DNA from: JAYPAN01 sp049597955
Lineage (GTDB): Bacteria; Pseudomonadota; Alphaproteobacteria; RS24
Assembly: GCA_049597955.1 (NCBI GenBank)
Contig: JBMYND010000007.1
Span: forward strand, 43,835-107,834
Reading direction: 5' to 3'
DNA: 64,000 bases
Translations under genes and position numbers: made by a program
Shown here: one piece after another, positions 42,944 to 52,179 of the stretch
How positions within the stretch are numbered: the first letter of the stretch is position 1
Layout: every line of letters begins with the position of its first letter
Notes under the pieces: model-generated
Database searches by the model: none
Told to the model about the DNA's origin: nothing
The model's input: the letters and a program-made list of their open reading frames with translations, nothing else

Positions 42944-43624
42944 GTGATACAAACAAGCATGAGCAAGCCGCCGGAAATCCTGATAAGTGAACATGCTGTG
43001 CCTTATCAGCAGGCGCTGGATTTCATGCAAAAACGGGTCGGCCAAATCGCCAATGGCACGGCCGGTGAATGTCTCTGGTTGCTTGAACATCCGCCGCTTT
43101 ATACGGCTGGCACCAGCGCCAATCAGGCCGATTTACTGGCACCGGAGCGTTTTCCGGTCTATCAGGCCGGGCGTGGCGGGCAATATACTTATCACGGCCC
43201 CGGCCAGCGTGTGGTTTATCTGATGCTTGATTTACGCCAGCGCGGGCGCGATATACGCCGCTTTGTGCAACAGGTTGAGAATTGGGTGCTGACCACGCTG
43301 GGTGATTTCAACATTGAGGCGCATATCACACAAGACCGCGTCGGTGTTTGGGTGAAACGCCCCGATAAGGGCCCGACCAGCGAAGATAAAATCGCCGCCA
43401 TTGGCTTGCGCGTGCGCAAATGGGTCAGCTTTCATGGTGTGTCGATAAATGTCGAACCGGAGCTGGAGCATTTTACCGGCATTGTGCCATGCGGCATCAG
43501 CGATCAGGGCGTCACCAGCATGGTTGATTTGGGCTATCCGGTCAGCATGGCTGAGCTTGACAAGGCGCTGTTGGATAATTTCGAGAGCTGCTTTGACACG
43601 CAGCCGCGCAACAGTTCCGTCTGA
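42944..43624 (+). CDS. lipB: Lipoyl (octanoyl) transferase
   Basis: Transfers octanoyl from acyl carrier protein to lipoyl domains. Motifs: ECLWLLEHPPLYTAGTSA, GRGGQYTYHGPGQRVVYLMLDL, the catalytic Lys in KIAAIGLRVRKWVSFHG and the catalytic Cys in GIVPCGISDQGVTSM. About 226 residues from GTG 42944, or 221 from ATG 42959. A longer frame from 42512 runs through the divergent siroheme gene and is not coding. It converges on pccA with 3 bases between stops. Confidence 0.95.
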   Translation: MIQTSMSKPPEILISEHAVPYQQALDFMQKRVGQIANGTAGECLWLLEHPPLYTAGTSANQADLLAPERFPVYQAGRGGQYTYHGPGQRVVYLMLDLRQRGRDIRRFVQQVENWVLTTLGDFNIEAHITQDRVGVWVKRPDKGPTSEDKIAAIGLRVRKWVSFHGVSINVEPELEHFTGIVPCGISDQGVTSMVDLGYPVSMAELDKALLDNFESCFDTQPRNSSV

Positions 43625-43627
43625 ACG

Positions 43628-45613
43628 CTATTCAAACTCAATCATTATATCGTCAACCGCCAGCTTGTCGCCTGCCGCGCAAAGCAGCTTGCTGATGGTG
43701 ACGTCTTTTTCAGCGCGCAAGATATTTTCCATTTTCATTGCTTCGACCACTGCCAGCGCCTCGCCTGCCTTGACGCTCTGGCCTTCTTCCACCGCGACCG
43801 AGACGACCACGCCGGGCATCGGACAGATTAACGCCTTATCACTGGCGCCATCGGTTTTTTCCGGCATATAAGCCATTGCCGCCTGCGCCGCCGCGCTGCG
43901 AATGGAAACATCCACCGCCCTGCCCCGACCGGTCAAACGATAGCCTTCGGCAATCCGGTCAACGGCAAGGCTGACAGCCGCCCCATTCACCGTGCCGGTG
44001 AAGAATAAATCGCCGGGTGTCCACTCATGCGCCACGGCCATCGCTTGGCCGTCAATCTGCACCACCCCATCGACCCATTCGGCTTGCAACACCGTGTCAC
44101 CAATTTGCACATGGCGCGCCGTTTGCGGCACCAGCTTGTGACCGGTCAGCACTTGCGAGGTTTCGGCAGCGCGCGCCGCTTGCATTTGCGTCAGCGTATA
44201 GCCAATCGCTGCCAGCACTTGCAGGCGCTCATCGGTCAATGGCGCACCGTCAAAGCCGTCCGGATATTCCTCAGCAATAAAGGCGGTTGTTAACGCCCCG
44301 TCACGGAACCGCTCATGCTGCATAATCGCGCCGAGGAAATCGATATTATGGCGAATACCGTCAATGCGGAAATTATCCAGCGCATCAGCCATGGCGTCAA
44401 TCGCGCCCAGCCGGTCATCGGCATGGGTCACAAGTTTGGCTATCATCGGGTCATAAAACAGCGAAATCTCGCCGCCTTCATAAACGCCCGTATCATTGCG
44501 GACAGTCACGCCATTGGCGATTTGCTCCACCGGTGGGCGATAGCGCACCAGCCTTCCGGTTGACGGCAAAAAGCCGCGATACGGGTCTTCGGCATAAATC
44601 CGCGACTCCATCGCCCAGCCCTTCAGCGTCACATCATCTTGCGTCAGGCTCAGTTTTTCCCCCGCCGCAATGCGTATCATTTGCTCGACCAAATCAATGC
44701 CGGTAATCAGCTCGGTCACTGGATGCTCAACTTGCAGTCTGGTGTTCATTTCAAGGAAATAGAAATTGCGGTCGCCATCAACGATAAACTCAACCGTGCC
44801 GGCCGAGCAGTAATCAACCGCCTTGGACAGCGCAACCGCCTGCTCACCCATTGCCTTGCGCGTCGCATCGTCAAGAAATGGGCTGGGCGCTTCTTCAATG
44901 ACTTTCTGATTGCGCCGCTGGATCGAGCATTCGCGCTCACCGAGATAAATCACATTTCCGGCTTTGTCGCCAAGCACCTGAATTTCAATATGGCGCGGCT
45001 GGGTGACGAATTTTTCAATGAAAATCCGGTCATCACCAAAACTGGCGGCAGCCTCATTTTTTGACGATTGAAAGCCTTCGCGCGCATCATCATCATTCCA
45101 GGCAATCCGCATGCCTTTGCCGCCGCCGCCGGCCGAGGCCTTAATCATCACCGGATAGCCTATCTCAGTGGCGATTTTGACCGCTTCCTCGGCATCTTCA
45201 ATCAGCCCCATATGGCCCGGCACTGTCGATACACCGGCCTGTGCGGCCAGTTTTTTCGAGGTGATTTTATCGCCCATAGCTTCAATCGCCCCGGCAGGCG
45301 GGCCGATAAAGGCGATACCGGCCTTGTCGAGTGCTTCGGCAAACGCCTTGTTTTCACTTAAAAATCCATAGCCCGGATGGACGGCCTGCGCACCGGTCTG
45401 CTTTATTGCATCAAGGATTTTATCAATCACCAAATAGCTTTCCGCCGCCGGTGCGCCACCAATATGCACCGCCTCATCAGCCTCGCGCACATGCATGGCC
45501 AGCGCGTCGGCATCGGAATAGACGGCGACTGTTTTAATGCCCATTTTCTTGGCGGTTTTAATCACCCGACAGGCAATCTCGCCGCGATTTGCAATCAGTA
45601 TTTTATCAAACAT
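43628..45613 (-). CDS. pccA: Propionyl-CoA carboxylase alpha subunit (biotin carboxylase and carrier)
   Basis: Biotin-dependent subunit that carboxylates biotin and carries it to the transferase subunit. Biotin-carboxylase domain in the first 450 residues (ILIANRGEIACRVI, ASAGGGGKGMRI, FLEMNTRLQVEHPVTE), a middle linker, then the biotinyl domain with VEAMKMEN near the C-terminus. 661 residues. ATG 45613 has AGGTGG upstream and is preferred to a GTG three codons earlier. The subtype (propionyl rather than 3-methylcrotonyl) is judged from the pccB partner. Confidence 0.93.
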   Translation of the reverse strand: MFDKILIANRGEIACRVIKTAKKMGIKTVAVYSDADALAMHVREADEAVHIGGAPAAESYLVIDKILDAIKQTGAQAVHPGYGFLSENKAFAEALDKAGIAFIGPPAGAIEAMGDKITSKKLAAQAGVSTVPGHMGLIEDAEEAVKIATEIGYPVMIKASAGGGGKGMRIAWNDDDAREGFQSSKNEAAASFGDDRIFIEKFVTQPRHIEIQVLGDKAGNVIYLGERECSIQRRNQKVIEEAPSPFLDDATRKAMGEQAVALSKAVDYCSAGTVEFIVDGDRNFYFLEMNTRLQVEHPVTELITGIDLVEQMIRIAAGEKLSLTQDDVTLKGWAMESRIYAEDPYRGFLPSTGRLVRYRPPVEQIANGVTVRNDTGVYEGGEISLFYDPMIAKLVTHADDRLGAIDAMADALDNFRIDGIRHNIDFLGAIMQHERFRDGALTTAFIAEEYPDGFDGAPLTDERLQVLAAIGYTLTQMQAARAAETSQVLTGHKLVPQTARHVQIGDTVLQAEWVDGVVQIDGQAMAVAHEWTPGDLFFTGTVNGAAVSLAVDRIAEGYRLTGRGRAVDVSIRSAAAQAAMAYMPEKTDGASDKALICPMPGVVVSVAVEEGQSVKAGEALAVVEAMKMENILRAEKDVTISKLLCAAGDKLAVDDIMIEFE

Positions 45614-45622
45614 GGCAGCCAC

Positions 45623-47155
45623 CTATAGCGGGATATTATCGTGTTTTTTCCAAGGGTTTTCGAGCTTCTTATTTTGCAGCAAGGCCAGCGCGCGCGCCAC
45701 CCGCCGCCGCGTATTATGCGGCTGGATAACTTCATCAATATAACCGCGCTCAGCAGCCACAAACGGGTTCAGAAAACGTTCTTCATAATCCTGCGTGTGT
45801 TGGGCGATTTCCTCATCATTGCCGATGGAGGCGCGGAAAATAATCTCCACCGCCCCTTTTGCGCCCATAACCGCAATTTCCGCCGTCGGCCAAGCGTAAT
45901 TCACATCACCGCGCAAATGCTTTGACGCCATCACATCATAAGCCCCGCCATAGGCTTTGCGGGTAATCACCGTTATCTTCGGCACAGTCGCTTCGGCATA
46001 GGCAAACAGCAATTTCGCGCCATGCTTGATAAGTCCGCCATATTCCTGCGCTGTTCCCGGCAAAAAGCCCGGCACATCAACAAAGGTGACAATCGGAATA
46101 TCAAAGCAATCGCAAAACCGCACAAAACGCGCCGCCTTGCGGCTGGCATCGCTGTCCAGCACACCGGCCAGCGTCATTGGCTGGTTGGCGACAAAACCGA
46201 CTGTGCGCCCTTCCATGCGACCAAAACCGGTAATAATGTTTTTCGCAAAATCTTTCTGAATCTCAAAGAAATCACCCTCATCCACCACTTTGGCCACCAA
46301 TTCCATCATGTCATACGGCATGTTGGGATTTTCCGGCACCAGCGTATCCAGCGAGCTTTCCACCCGGTCGCGCGCATCAAAATGCGGCCTTTCCGGCACG
46401 CCCGTCCGATTGGACAGCGGCAGGAAATCAATCAGGCGGCGCAATTCAGCCAAGGCTTCGACATCATTGTCATAGGCACCATCAGCCACTGATGATTTGG
46501 TTGTGTGCACTTTCGCCCCGCCCAATTCTTCCGCCGTCACTTCTTCATTGGTGACGGTTTTGACGACATCCGGGCCAGTGACGAACATATAGGAGGTATT
46601 GCGCACCATGAACACAAAATCGGTAATCGCCGGTGAATACACATCACCACCCGCGCAGGGCCCCATAATCATGGTGATTTGCGGTATCACGCCCGATGCC
46701 AGCGTATTGCGCTGAAACACTTCGGCATAACCGCCCAGCGCGTCAACGCCTTCTTGAATCCGCGCCCCGCCCGCATCAAGAATACCGATAATCGGCACGC
46801 CATTGCGCAACGCCATATCCTGCACTTTGTTGATTTTCTTCGAATGGGCCAATGACAGCGAACCGCCGAAAACCGTGAAATCCTTGGCATAGAGGTAAAT
46901 CGGGCGGCCATTGACCGTTCCCCAACCGGTTACCACGCCATCGCCGGGAATTTTATTGTCGGCCATGCCAAATTCCTGGCAATTATGCTCAACAAACATG
47001 TCGATTTCTTCAAAACTGTCAGGGTCAAGCAGCAGGTTAATGCGTTCGCGCGCTGTCAGCTTGCCGCGCCCGTGCTGTGCCTCAATCCGGCGTTCACCGC
47101 CCCCCAGACGCGCAATGCGCCGACGTTCTTCCAATTCAGCTACAATATCTCTCAC
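45623..47155 (-). CDS. pccB: Propionyl-CoA carboxylase beta subunit
   Basis: Carboxyltransferase subunit of 510 residues. Markers: GKLTARERINLLLDPDSFEE, DFTVFGGSLS, ILDAGGARIQEGVDALGGY, MGPCAGGDVYSPA, FVDVPGFLPGTAQEYGGLI and KAYGGAYDVMASKHL. This pattern fits PccB well. With PccA it converts propionyl-CoA to methylmalonyl-CoA. GTG start with GGGGGGAG close upstream; the upstream TAG and the pccA start are about 10 bases apart. Confidence 0.94.
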   Translation of the reverse strand: MRDIVAELEERRRIARLGGGERRIEAQHGRGKLTARERINLLLDPDSFEEIDMFVEHNCQEFGMADNKIPGDGVVTGWGTVNGRPIYLYAKDFTVFGGSLSLAHSKKINKVQDMALRNGVPIIGILDAGGARIQEGVDALGGYAEVFQRNTLASGVIPQITMIMGPCAGGDVYSPAITDFVFMVRNTSYMFVTGPDVVKTVTNEEVTAEELGGAKVHTTKSSVADGAYDNDVEALAELRRLIDFLPLSNRTGVPERPHFDARDRVESSLDTLVPENPNMPYDMMELVAKVVDEGDFFEIQKDFAKNIITGFGRMEGRTVGFVANQPMTLAGVLDSDASRKAARFVRFCDCFDIPIVTFVDVPGFLPGTAQEYGGLIKHGAKLLFAYAEATVPKITVITRKAYGGAYDVMASKHLRGDVNYAWPTAEIAVMGAKGAVEIIFRASIGNDEEIAQHTQDYEERFLNPFVAAERGYIDEVIQPHNTRRRVARALALLQNKKLENPWKKHDNIPL

Positions 47156-47168
47156 GGCTCCCCCCGCT

Positions 47169-47897
47169 TTATTGCCTCACCGGGTCAGATGACCCATGCG
47201 CCACCGTCTGCGCTGAAAAATAGCTTGCCAGCACATTGATTTCCAGACTTATCTTGTCCAAGCGCGCCATTGCTTCGGCGTCTTCGCCCCATTCATCAAT
47301 CTGGAATAAGTCATCCAGAAAAGCCAGCTCATAAGCCTGTTTGGCGTCGATTTGCCCATCTGCCAGCGCCAATGTCAGCACCGCCGAGCCAAGCAAGGCC
47401 GCGCCATGCGCCAGACCGGTCAGCCAAAGCGCATCCATGCCGGCAATCTTAACAAGGCGCGCCAAAGTTGCAGGCGGCTGGGCAATCGGCAAAATCCCTT
47501 GCGCGGTTGTGAATGACACATCATATCGAGCCCGCGCCCAATCCAGCATCGGGTTCCAGCTTGCTGTCTGGCGTTCAACCAGCCGGTCGGGATGTTCGGC
47601 GCGATAGCACAGTAAATCGGTTTCCCCGTAAGCGGCAAAGGCTTGGGCGGTAGCGGCAGGGTCAATCGCTACCCGGTCGAGCGCGGTGGAGACCAGCCGC
47701 ATGACCGGCATGGTATCGGGCTTAACTTGCTCACCCTGGCTTGCCCATTCATGGGCTATCATTTCGGCCAAAGCCTGATGCGGCAAGTGCAAATCAGCCC
47801 GCGCCGGGGTTTTTACCTCATATTGGTCAAGCATAATGGCATAATGGCCATTCGCCAGCGCCCTTGGCTCAACAGCCTCATAAAAGCGTTTAGCCAT
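47169..47897 (-). CDS. ATP12 family F1-ATPase assembly chaperone
   Basis: A 242-residue protein of the ATP12 family, found in mitochondria and alphaproteobacteria, where it helps assemble the alpha subunit of F1-ATPase. Recognised by the early MLDQYEVKTPARADLHLPHQALAEMIAHEW, TMPVMRLVSTALDRV, TDLLCYRAEHPDRLVERQ and GSAVLTLALADG. The ATG overlaps the end of the HAD gene by 8 bases. No ATP synthase gene is nearby. Confidence 0.92.
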   Translation of the reverse strand: MAKRFYEAVEPRALANGHYAIMLDQYEVKTPARADLHLPHQALAEMIAHEWASQGEQVKPDTMPVMRLVSTALDRVAIDPAATAQAFAAYGETDLLCYRAEHPDRLVERQTASWNPMLDWARARYDVSFTTAQGILPIAQPPATLARLVKIAGMDALWLTGLAHGAALLGSAVLTLALADGQIDAKQAYELAFLDDLFQIDEWGEDAEAMARLDKISLEINVLASYFSAQTVAHGSSDPVRQ

Positions 47898-48558
47898 ATT
47901 CGGGTAGGCCTTCCAGCAATATGGCCAATGCTTCGGCGCTTTCGACAATATGGTCAGCGCCGCTTTCTTCAAGCTCGTCAATATCCTGATAGCCCCAGCT
48001 GACGCCTATGGCGCAGGCACGGGCAGATTTCGCCATCAGCATGTCGAAACTTGTGTCGCCCACCATAATCGTCTGCTCCGGCCTCACGCCGCATTCGCTC
48101 ATTGCTGCCAGCAGCAAATCCGGTGCCGGTTTGCCGGGGCCGTCATCGGCGCTTTTCAAGGTTTGGAAAAATTGCCTTATCTCATAAGCATCGACCACCC
48201 GGTTCAGCCCACGGCCCGATTTCATCGTGACAATGCCAAGAAATGTGTCGCCCATATCGCCCAAATTACAAATCAAATCGCGCATGCCCTCAAACATGAT
48301 TTGCCCACGATCGCGTTGCTGCAACAAGCTGGCATAAGTGTCGCGGTAAATGGCAATCATATCGGCCAGCATATCATCGTCTATATCAGGCGCATGGCGG
48401 CGCAGCGCGACATCAATCGGCAGGCCGACAGCATGAAGAATATCGCGGCGCGCCGGACAGGCAAGGTCATAACGGGCCAGAGCGGTTTGCGTGGCGGTCA
48501 CAATGGTCTGCTGGCTGTCCACCAGCGTGCCGTCACAATCAAACACTATCAAACGCAT
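47890..48558 (-). CDS. HAD-superfamily phosphatase (phosphoglycolate phosphatase-like)
   Basis: A 222-residue HAD hydrolase. Motif I VFDCDGTLVDS, motif II VTMKSGRG, the Lys in DDGPGKPAPDLLL and motif IV MVGDTSFDMLMA. The cap matches subfamily IA (Gph-like). Its ATG shares a base with the pseudouridine synthase stop (TAATG), and it overlaps the ATP12 gene downstream; a three-gene translationally coupled unit. Substrate not certain. Confidence 0.93.
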   Translation of the reverse strand: MRLIVFDCDGTLVDSQQTIVTATQTALARYDLACPARRDILHAVGLPIDVALRRHAPDIDDDMLADMIAIYRDTYASLLQQRDRGQIMFEGMRDLICNLGDMGDTFLGIVTMKSGRGLNRVVDAYEIRQFFQTLKSADDGPGKPAPDLLLAAMSECGVRPEQTIMVGDTSFDMLMAKSARACAIGVSWGYQDIDELEESGADHIVESAEALAILLEGLPEYG

Positions 48559-49580
48559 TATAGCTCACCCTCAGCAAATGGATTATCGGCATCATTCAGG
48601 TCAAGTCCGAGAATCTCCCAGCTTGATGCCATATGGTCGCGGAGCGGCGCGTCACAGCGCAAAATGCCTCCGGAAGGATGGGGTATCATAATCGAACGGG
48701 CATGCAAGTGAAGCTTTTTCGGCAAAATTCCGCCATATTCGCGTCCCTCGCCTTCCAGCCTGTATTTGCCGTCGCCGACCAAAGGATGGCCGATGGCGGC
48801 GGCATGGGCGCGAATCTGATGGGTGCGTCCGGTTTTGGGACGAAAAGCCAGCCAGCTAAAACGCTGACCGATACGGGCTATTTCCGCATAATCCGTATGC
48901 GCCGACATGGCGTCCGGGTCAGATTTATCTACCGGGCGCACGCGCTCACCGCCATCACGCGCCGCGCGTTTGGCCAATGGCACAAGAATATGCCCGCGCG
49001 CCGGGCGCGGCACGCCATACACCAAAGCCCAATAGATTTTCTCTACATCACGACCGGCAAATTGGCGGCTCAGAAATTGCGCCGCCTTGCGGTTGCGCGC
49101 CAGCAGCAAAATGCCCGATGTGTCCCGGTCGAGCCGATGCACAAGGCGCGGCGGTTCTTCCGCGTCAAATTGCAAGCCCGGCAAAGCCGCATCAATATGC
49201 GCTTTGGTCTTGCTGCCGCCTTGCACGGCCAAGCCAGACGGCTTGTTCAGCACAATGACATCGTCATCGCGGTGTAAAATGGCTTGCTGCAAGGTTTTGA
49301 CCAAGGGCGCCAGCTCCGCCGGTCGCAATCGTGAAACGCGCTTCGCAATCGCTTCGGTCGAAAGCGTGGCGCCATGCGCTTCGGGCGGAATCCGCAATTT
49401 GCTGCCGGCGGCCAGACGCGCATTGGCCTTCACCCGCTTGCCATCAAGCCGCACCAGCCCTTGCCGCAACAGCTTTTCCAGCCGCCCATGCGACAGTTTG
49501 GGAAAATGCTTGCGGAACCAGCGGTCAAGCCGCAATCCGTCCTCGTCTTTGGATATTTGCCTTTGCTGAACGCCCGTCAT
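48558..49580 (-). CDS. rluC: RluC-type 23S rRNA pseudouridine synthase
   Basis: A 340-residue RluA-family enzyme. An N-terminal S4 domain (GLRLDRWFRKHFPKLSHGRLEKLLRQGLVRLDGKRV) is followed by the catalytic domain with HRLDRDTSGILLLARN containing the catalytic Asp, then KTGRTHQIRAHAAAIGHPLVGDGKY. ATG 49580 is just after the rplQ terminator; an upstream extension would lie across the terminator. RluC rather than RluD is inferred from the S4 domain and length. Confidence 0.88.
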   Translation of the reverse strand: MTGVQQRQISKDEDGLRLDRWFRKHFPKLSHGRLEKLLRQGLVRLDGKRVKANARLAAGSKLRIPPEAHGATLSTEAIAKRVSRLRPAELAPLVKTLQQAILHRDDDVIVLNKPSGLAVQGGSKTKAHIDAALPGLQFDAEEPPRLVHRLDRDTSGILLLARNRKAAQFLSRQFAGRDVEKIYWALVYGVPRPARGHILVPLAKRAARDGGERVRPVDKSDPDAMSAHTDYAEIARIGQRFSWLAFRPKTGRTHQIRAHAAAIGHPLVGDGKYRLEGEGREYGGILPKKLHLHARSIMIPHPSGGILRCDAPLRDHMASSWEILGLDLNDADNPFAEGEL

Positions 49581-49597
49581 AATGCCCCTGATAGCAT

Positions 49598-49625
49598 AAA
49601 AGGCACGCTGTTCGGCGTGCCTTTT
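49598..49625 (-). terminator. Rho-independent terminator after rplQ
   Basis: Perfect 11-base stem (AAAAGGCACGC with GCGTGCCTTTT) around a six-base loop, ending in T residues on both strands. It lies about 50 bases beyond rplQ and closes the ribosomal cluster. Confidence 0.85.
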
Positions 49626-49672
49626 GCAAATATGTCTTTTGAAAATCTGCCAGTCAGACCGCTGGCCCAACC

Positions 49673-50089
49673 TTATAGCTCGTCCTCATCCTCAACGAGA
49701 ACCGGGCCGGAATCCTGACCACGGGCATCCGGGTCACGGTCAACAAATTCAATCACCGCCATGGGCGCATTGTCACCAAAGCGGAAACCGGCTTTCATCA
49801 CCCGCGTATAGCCGCCTTGACGCTCGGCATAGCGCGGCCCCAGCGTTTCAAACAGCTTGGCCGCCCAACGCTCCTCCGGCAATTGCGCGGAAGCACGACG
49901 GCGCGCCGCCAAATCATTCTTTTTGCCCAATGTCACCAGCTTTTCGACAAAGGGACGCAATTCCTTGGCCTTGGGCAGAGTGGTGACGATTTGCTCATGT
50001 TTAATGAGGGCAGCCGCCAGATTCCCCAGCATCGCCTTGCGATGGCTGCTTGTCCGGTTCAGCTTGCGACCTGCTTTTGCGTGGCGCAT
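49673..50089 (-). CDS. rplQ: 50S ribosomal protein L17
   Basis: A 138-residue protein with MRHAKAGRKLNRTSSHRKAM and RRYAERQGGYTR-like core (here PRYAERQGGYTRVM). An acidic tail follows. Last gene of the alpha operon, just downstream of rpoA. Confidence 0.98.
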   Translation of the reverse strand: MRHAKAGRKLNRTSSHRKAMLGNLAAALIKHEQIVTTLPKAKELRPFVEKLVTLGKKNDLAARRRASAQLPEERWAAKLFETLGPRYAERQGGYTRVMKAGFRFGDNAPMAVIEFVDRDPDARGQDSGPVLVEDEDEL

Positions 50090-50119
50090 GACGAAGGCTC
50101 CTTTTTGCGCGTCTTGCGC

Positions 50120-51139
50120 TTAGTAATTATCCTCAAACCTTTTGGCAAGGTCTTCAATGTTTTCCGGCGGCCAATTCGGCACTTCCATGCCCAGATGCAA
50201 GCCCATTTCGGCCAGCACTTCCTTGATTTCATTCAAAGATTTGCGACCGAAATTCGGTGTCCGCAACATTTCGCCCTCGGTTTTCTGAATCAGGTCGCCA
50301 ATATAAACGATATTGTCGTTTTTCAGGCAATTGGCCGAGCGCACGGAAAGTTCCAGCTCATCGACTTTTTTCAGAAGCGCGGCAGAAAAGCCGGTTTCTT
50401 CCATTGCCGATGTTTCGGGAACCTGCACTTCCGGCTCTTCGAAATTGATGAAGCTTTGCAATTGGTCTTGCAATATCCGCGCCGACAAAGCCAGCGCATC
50501 TTCCGGTGTTACTGTGCCATTGGTTTCGATTTCCATGGTCAGCTTGTCATAATCGAGAACCTGCCCTTCGCGTGTGTTCTCAACATTGTAAGAAACGCGG
50601 CGCACCGGGCTGTAAAGGCTGTCCACCGGAATCAGGCCAATCGGCGCATCTTCCGGACGATTTTTTTCCGCTGGCACATAACCATTGCCGGTATTGACGT
50701 GAAACTCAAAGCGCACTTCGGCACCCTCATCCAACGTGCAAAGCACCAAATCAGGGTTCATTACCGACACATTGGCGGTTTCTTCAATATCGCCAGCCGT
50801 CACAACGCCGGGGCCTTGCTTGCTCAGCGTCAAGCGTTTTGGGCCTTCTGCGTCCATAGACAGCGCCATTTTCTTAATGTTCAAGACAATATCGGTCACA
50901 TCTTCACGGACACCGGGAATGGATGAAAACTCGTGCAACACGCCATCAATCTGAACCGCGGTAACCGCCGCACCCTGAATGGAGGACAGCAAAACACGGC
51001 GCAGGCCATTGCCCAAAGTCAGGCCGAAACCACGCTCCAGCGGCTCGGCGACGATACGGGCAAAACGGGTCTCATCATGGCCCGGAATGATATCAAGTTT
51101 TGTCGGCTTAATCAGCTCTTGCCAGTTTTTCTGGATCAC
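50120..51139 (-). CDS. rpoA: DNA-directed RNA polymerase subunit alpha
   Basis: Assembly platform of RNA polymerase. N-terminal domain with IQKNWQELIKPTKLDI and GNGLRRVLLSSIQGAA; C-terminal domain with ELSVRSANCLKNDNIVYIGDLIQKTEGEML and LNEIKEVLAEMGLHLGM. About 339 residues. GTG 51139 is chosen over an upstream start that would overlap rpsK; GAGG lies upstream. Confidence 0.98.
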   Translation of the reverse strand: MIQKNWQELIKPTKLDIIPGHDETRFARIVAEPLERGFGLTLGNGLRRVLLSSIQGAAVTAVQIDGVLHEFSSIPGVREDVTDIVLNIKKMALSMDAEGPKRLTLSKQGPGVVTAGDIEETANVSVMNPDLVLCTLDEGAEVRFEFHVNTGNGYVPAEKNRPEDAPIGLIPVDSLYSPVRRVSYNVENTREGQVLDYDKLTMEIETNGTVTPEDALALSARILQDQLQSFINFEEPEVQVPETSAMEETGFSAALLKKVDELELSVRSANCLKNDNIVYIGDLIQKTEGEMLRTPNFGRKSLNEIKEVLAEMGLHLGMEVPNWPPENIEDLAKRFEDNY

Positions 51140-51179
51140 GGTGCTACCTCGCAAAAAATATATAAAATAGGGCCAAAGC

Positions 51180-51569
51180 CTAGACGCGGCGGCGTTTCGG
51201 CGGACGACACCCATTATGCGGAATCGGTGTTACATCCTTAATGGCGGTAACGGTAAAGCCCGCCGCCTGAAACGCGCGCAGCGCGCTTTCACGCCCTGAA
51301 CCGGGGCCACGAACAAATACTTCCAATGTCTTCACGCCATGCTCCATTGCCTTGCGACCGGCATCTTCGGCAGCGACCTGGGCAGCATAGGGGGTGGATT
51401 TACGCGACCCCTTAAAGCCCATTGCACCGGCTGATGACCAGCTAATCGCATTGCCTTGCGCATCGGAAATGGTAATCAACGTATTGTTGAAAGTCGAATT
51501 AACATGCGCGACACCGGCGGTGATGTTTTTGCGTTCGCGGCGGCGCACTCGGGTTTTATCTACGGCCAT
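51180..51569 (-). CDS. rpsK: 30S ribosomal protein S11
   Basis: A 129-residue protein with NITAGVAHVNSTFNNTLITI, SAGAMGFKGSRKSTPYAAQ and the closing TPIPHNGCRPPKRRRV. Normal length. Follows rpsM after a gap that contains a partial copy of the end of rpsM. Confidence 0.98.
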   Translation of the reverse strand: MAVDKTRVRRRERKNITAGVAHVNSTFNNTLITISDAQGNAISWSSAGAMGFKGSRKSTPYAAQVAAEDAGRKAMEHGVKTLEVFVRGPGSGRESALRAFQAAGFTVTAIKDVTPIPHNGCRPPKRRRV

Positions 51570-51589
51570 AACTCTATCCTGTCTCTTTC

Positions 51590-51631
51590 AATCTATTTCT
51601 TTTTACTGGCAATCTATTTCTTCTTGCCGGC
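51590..51631 (-). repeat. 21-base tandem duplication at the 3' end of rpsM
   Basis: Two adjacent near-identical 21-base units (AATCTATTTCTT plus a variable half on the plus strand) cover the last codons and stop of rpsM and the bases after it. The second copy repeats a Lys-Lys-stop pattern in the same frame. Confidence 0.7.
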
Positions 51632-51982
51632 AATTGCCTTGGCCGGGCCGCGACGGGTGCGGGCATTGGTGTGGGTGCGCTGGCCCCGCACCGGCAGATT
51701 GCGACGATGGCGCAAGCCCCGATAAATACCCATATCCATCAGGCGTTTAATGTTCATTGAGGTTTCACGGCGCAGGTCACCCTCAACCAGATAACCGGCA
51801 TCAATTGTCTCGCGAATGGCGATAACATCGGCGTCTGACAACTCATTGACGCGCCGCTCCGCCGGAATCCCGACTTTTTCGCAGATTTCCACCGCCTTAT
51901 TCCGGCCAATACCGTGAATATAGGTCAGCGCGATAACCACCCTTTTGGCGGTCGGTATATTCACACCAGCAATACGAGCCAC
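51614..51982 (-). CDS. rpsM: 30S ribosomal protein S13
   Basis: A 122-residue protein: ARIAGVNIPTAKRVVIALTYIHGIG and RGLRHRRNLPVRGQRTHTNARTRRGP, with a Lys-rich end. GTG start with AGGAG 7 bases upstream. First gene after adk; no rpmJ lies between. Confidence 0.98.
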   Translation of the reverse strand: MARIAGVNIPTAKRVVIALTYIHGIGRNKAVEICEKVGIPAERRVNELSDADVIAIRETIDAGYLVEGDLRRETSMNIKRLMDMGIYRGLRHRRNLPVRGQRTHTNARTRRGPAKAIAGKKK

Positions 51983-51994
51983 TTGCGTCTCCTC

Positions 51995-52049
51995 TGCACG
52001 CCCTTCCGGGGCGGGCTAAATAATGCACGCCCTTCCGGGGCGGGCTAAA
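51995..52049 (-). repeat. Two direct 26-base hairpin repeats between adk and rpsM
   Basis: TGCACGCCCTTCCGGGGCGG followed by GCTAAA occurs at 51995-52020 and again at 52024-52049, identical and 29 bases apart. Each can form a CGCCC/GGGCG stem with a five-base loop. There is no T run after either hairpin on the minus strand, so a simple terminator is not indicated. Confidence 0.85.
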
Positions 52050-52179
52050 AATTGCGCGACAAAATCTGCCGCATGTTCCAATCCAAATAGCGGTTTTCAG
52101 CCGTTTTGACCAATTATGCCAGAAGCGCGAATTATAGAAATTTCGCCCCGCCAGTCAACCACCAAACAGCTTAAATCCA

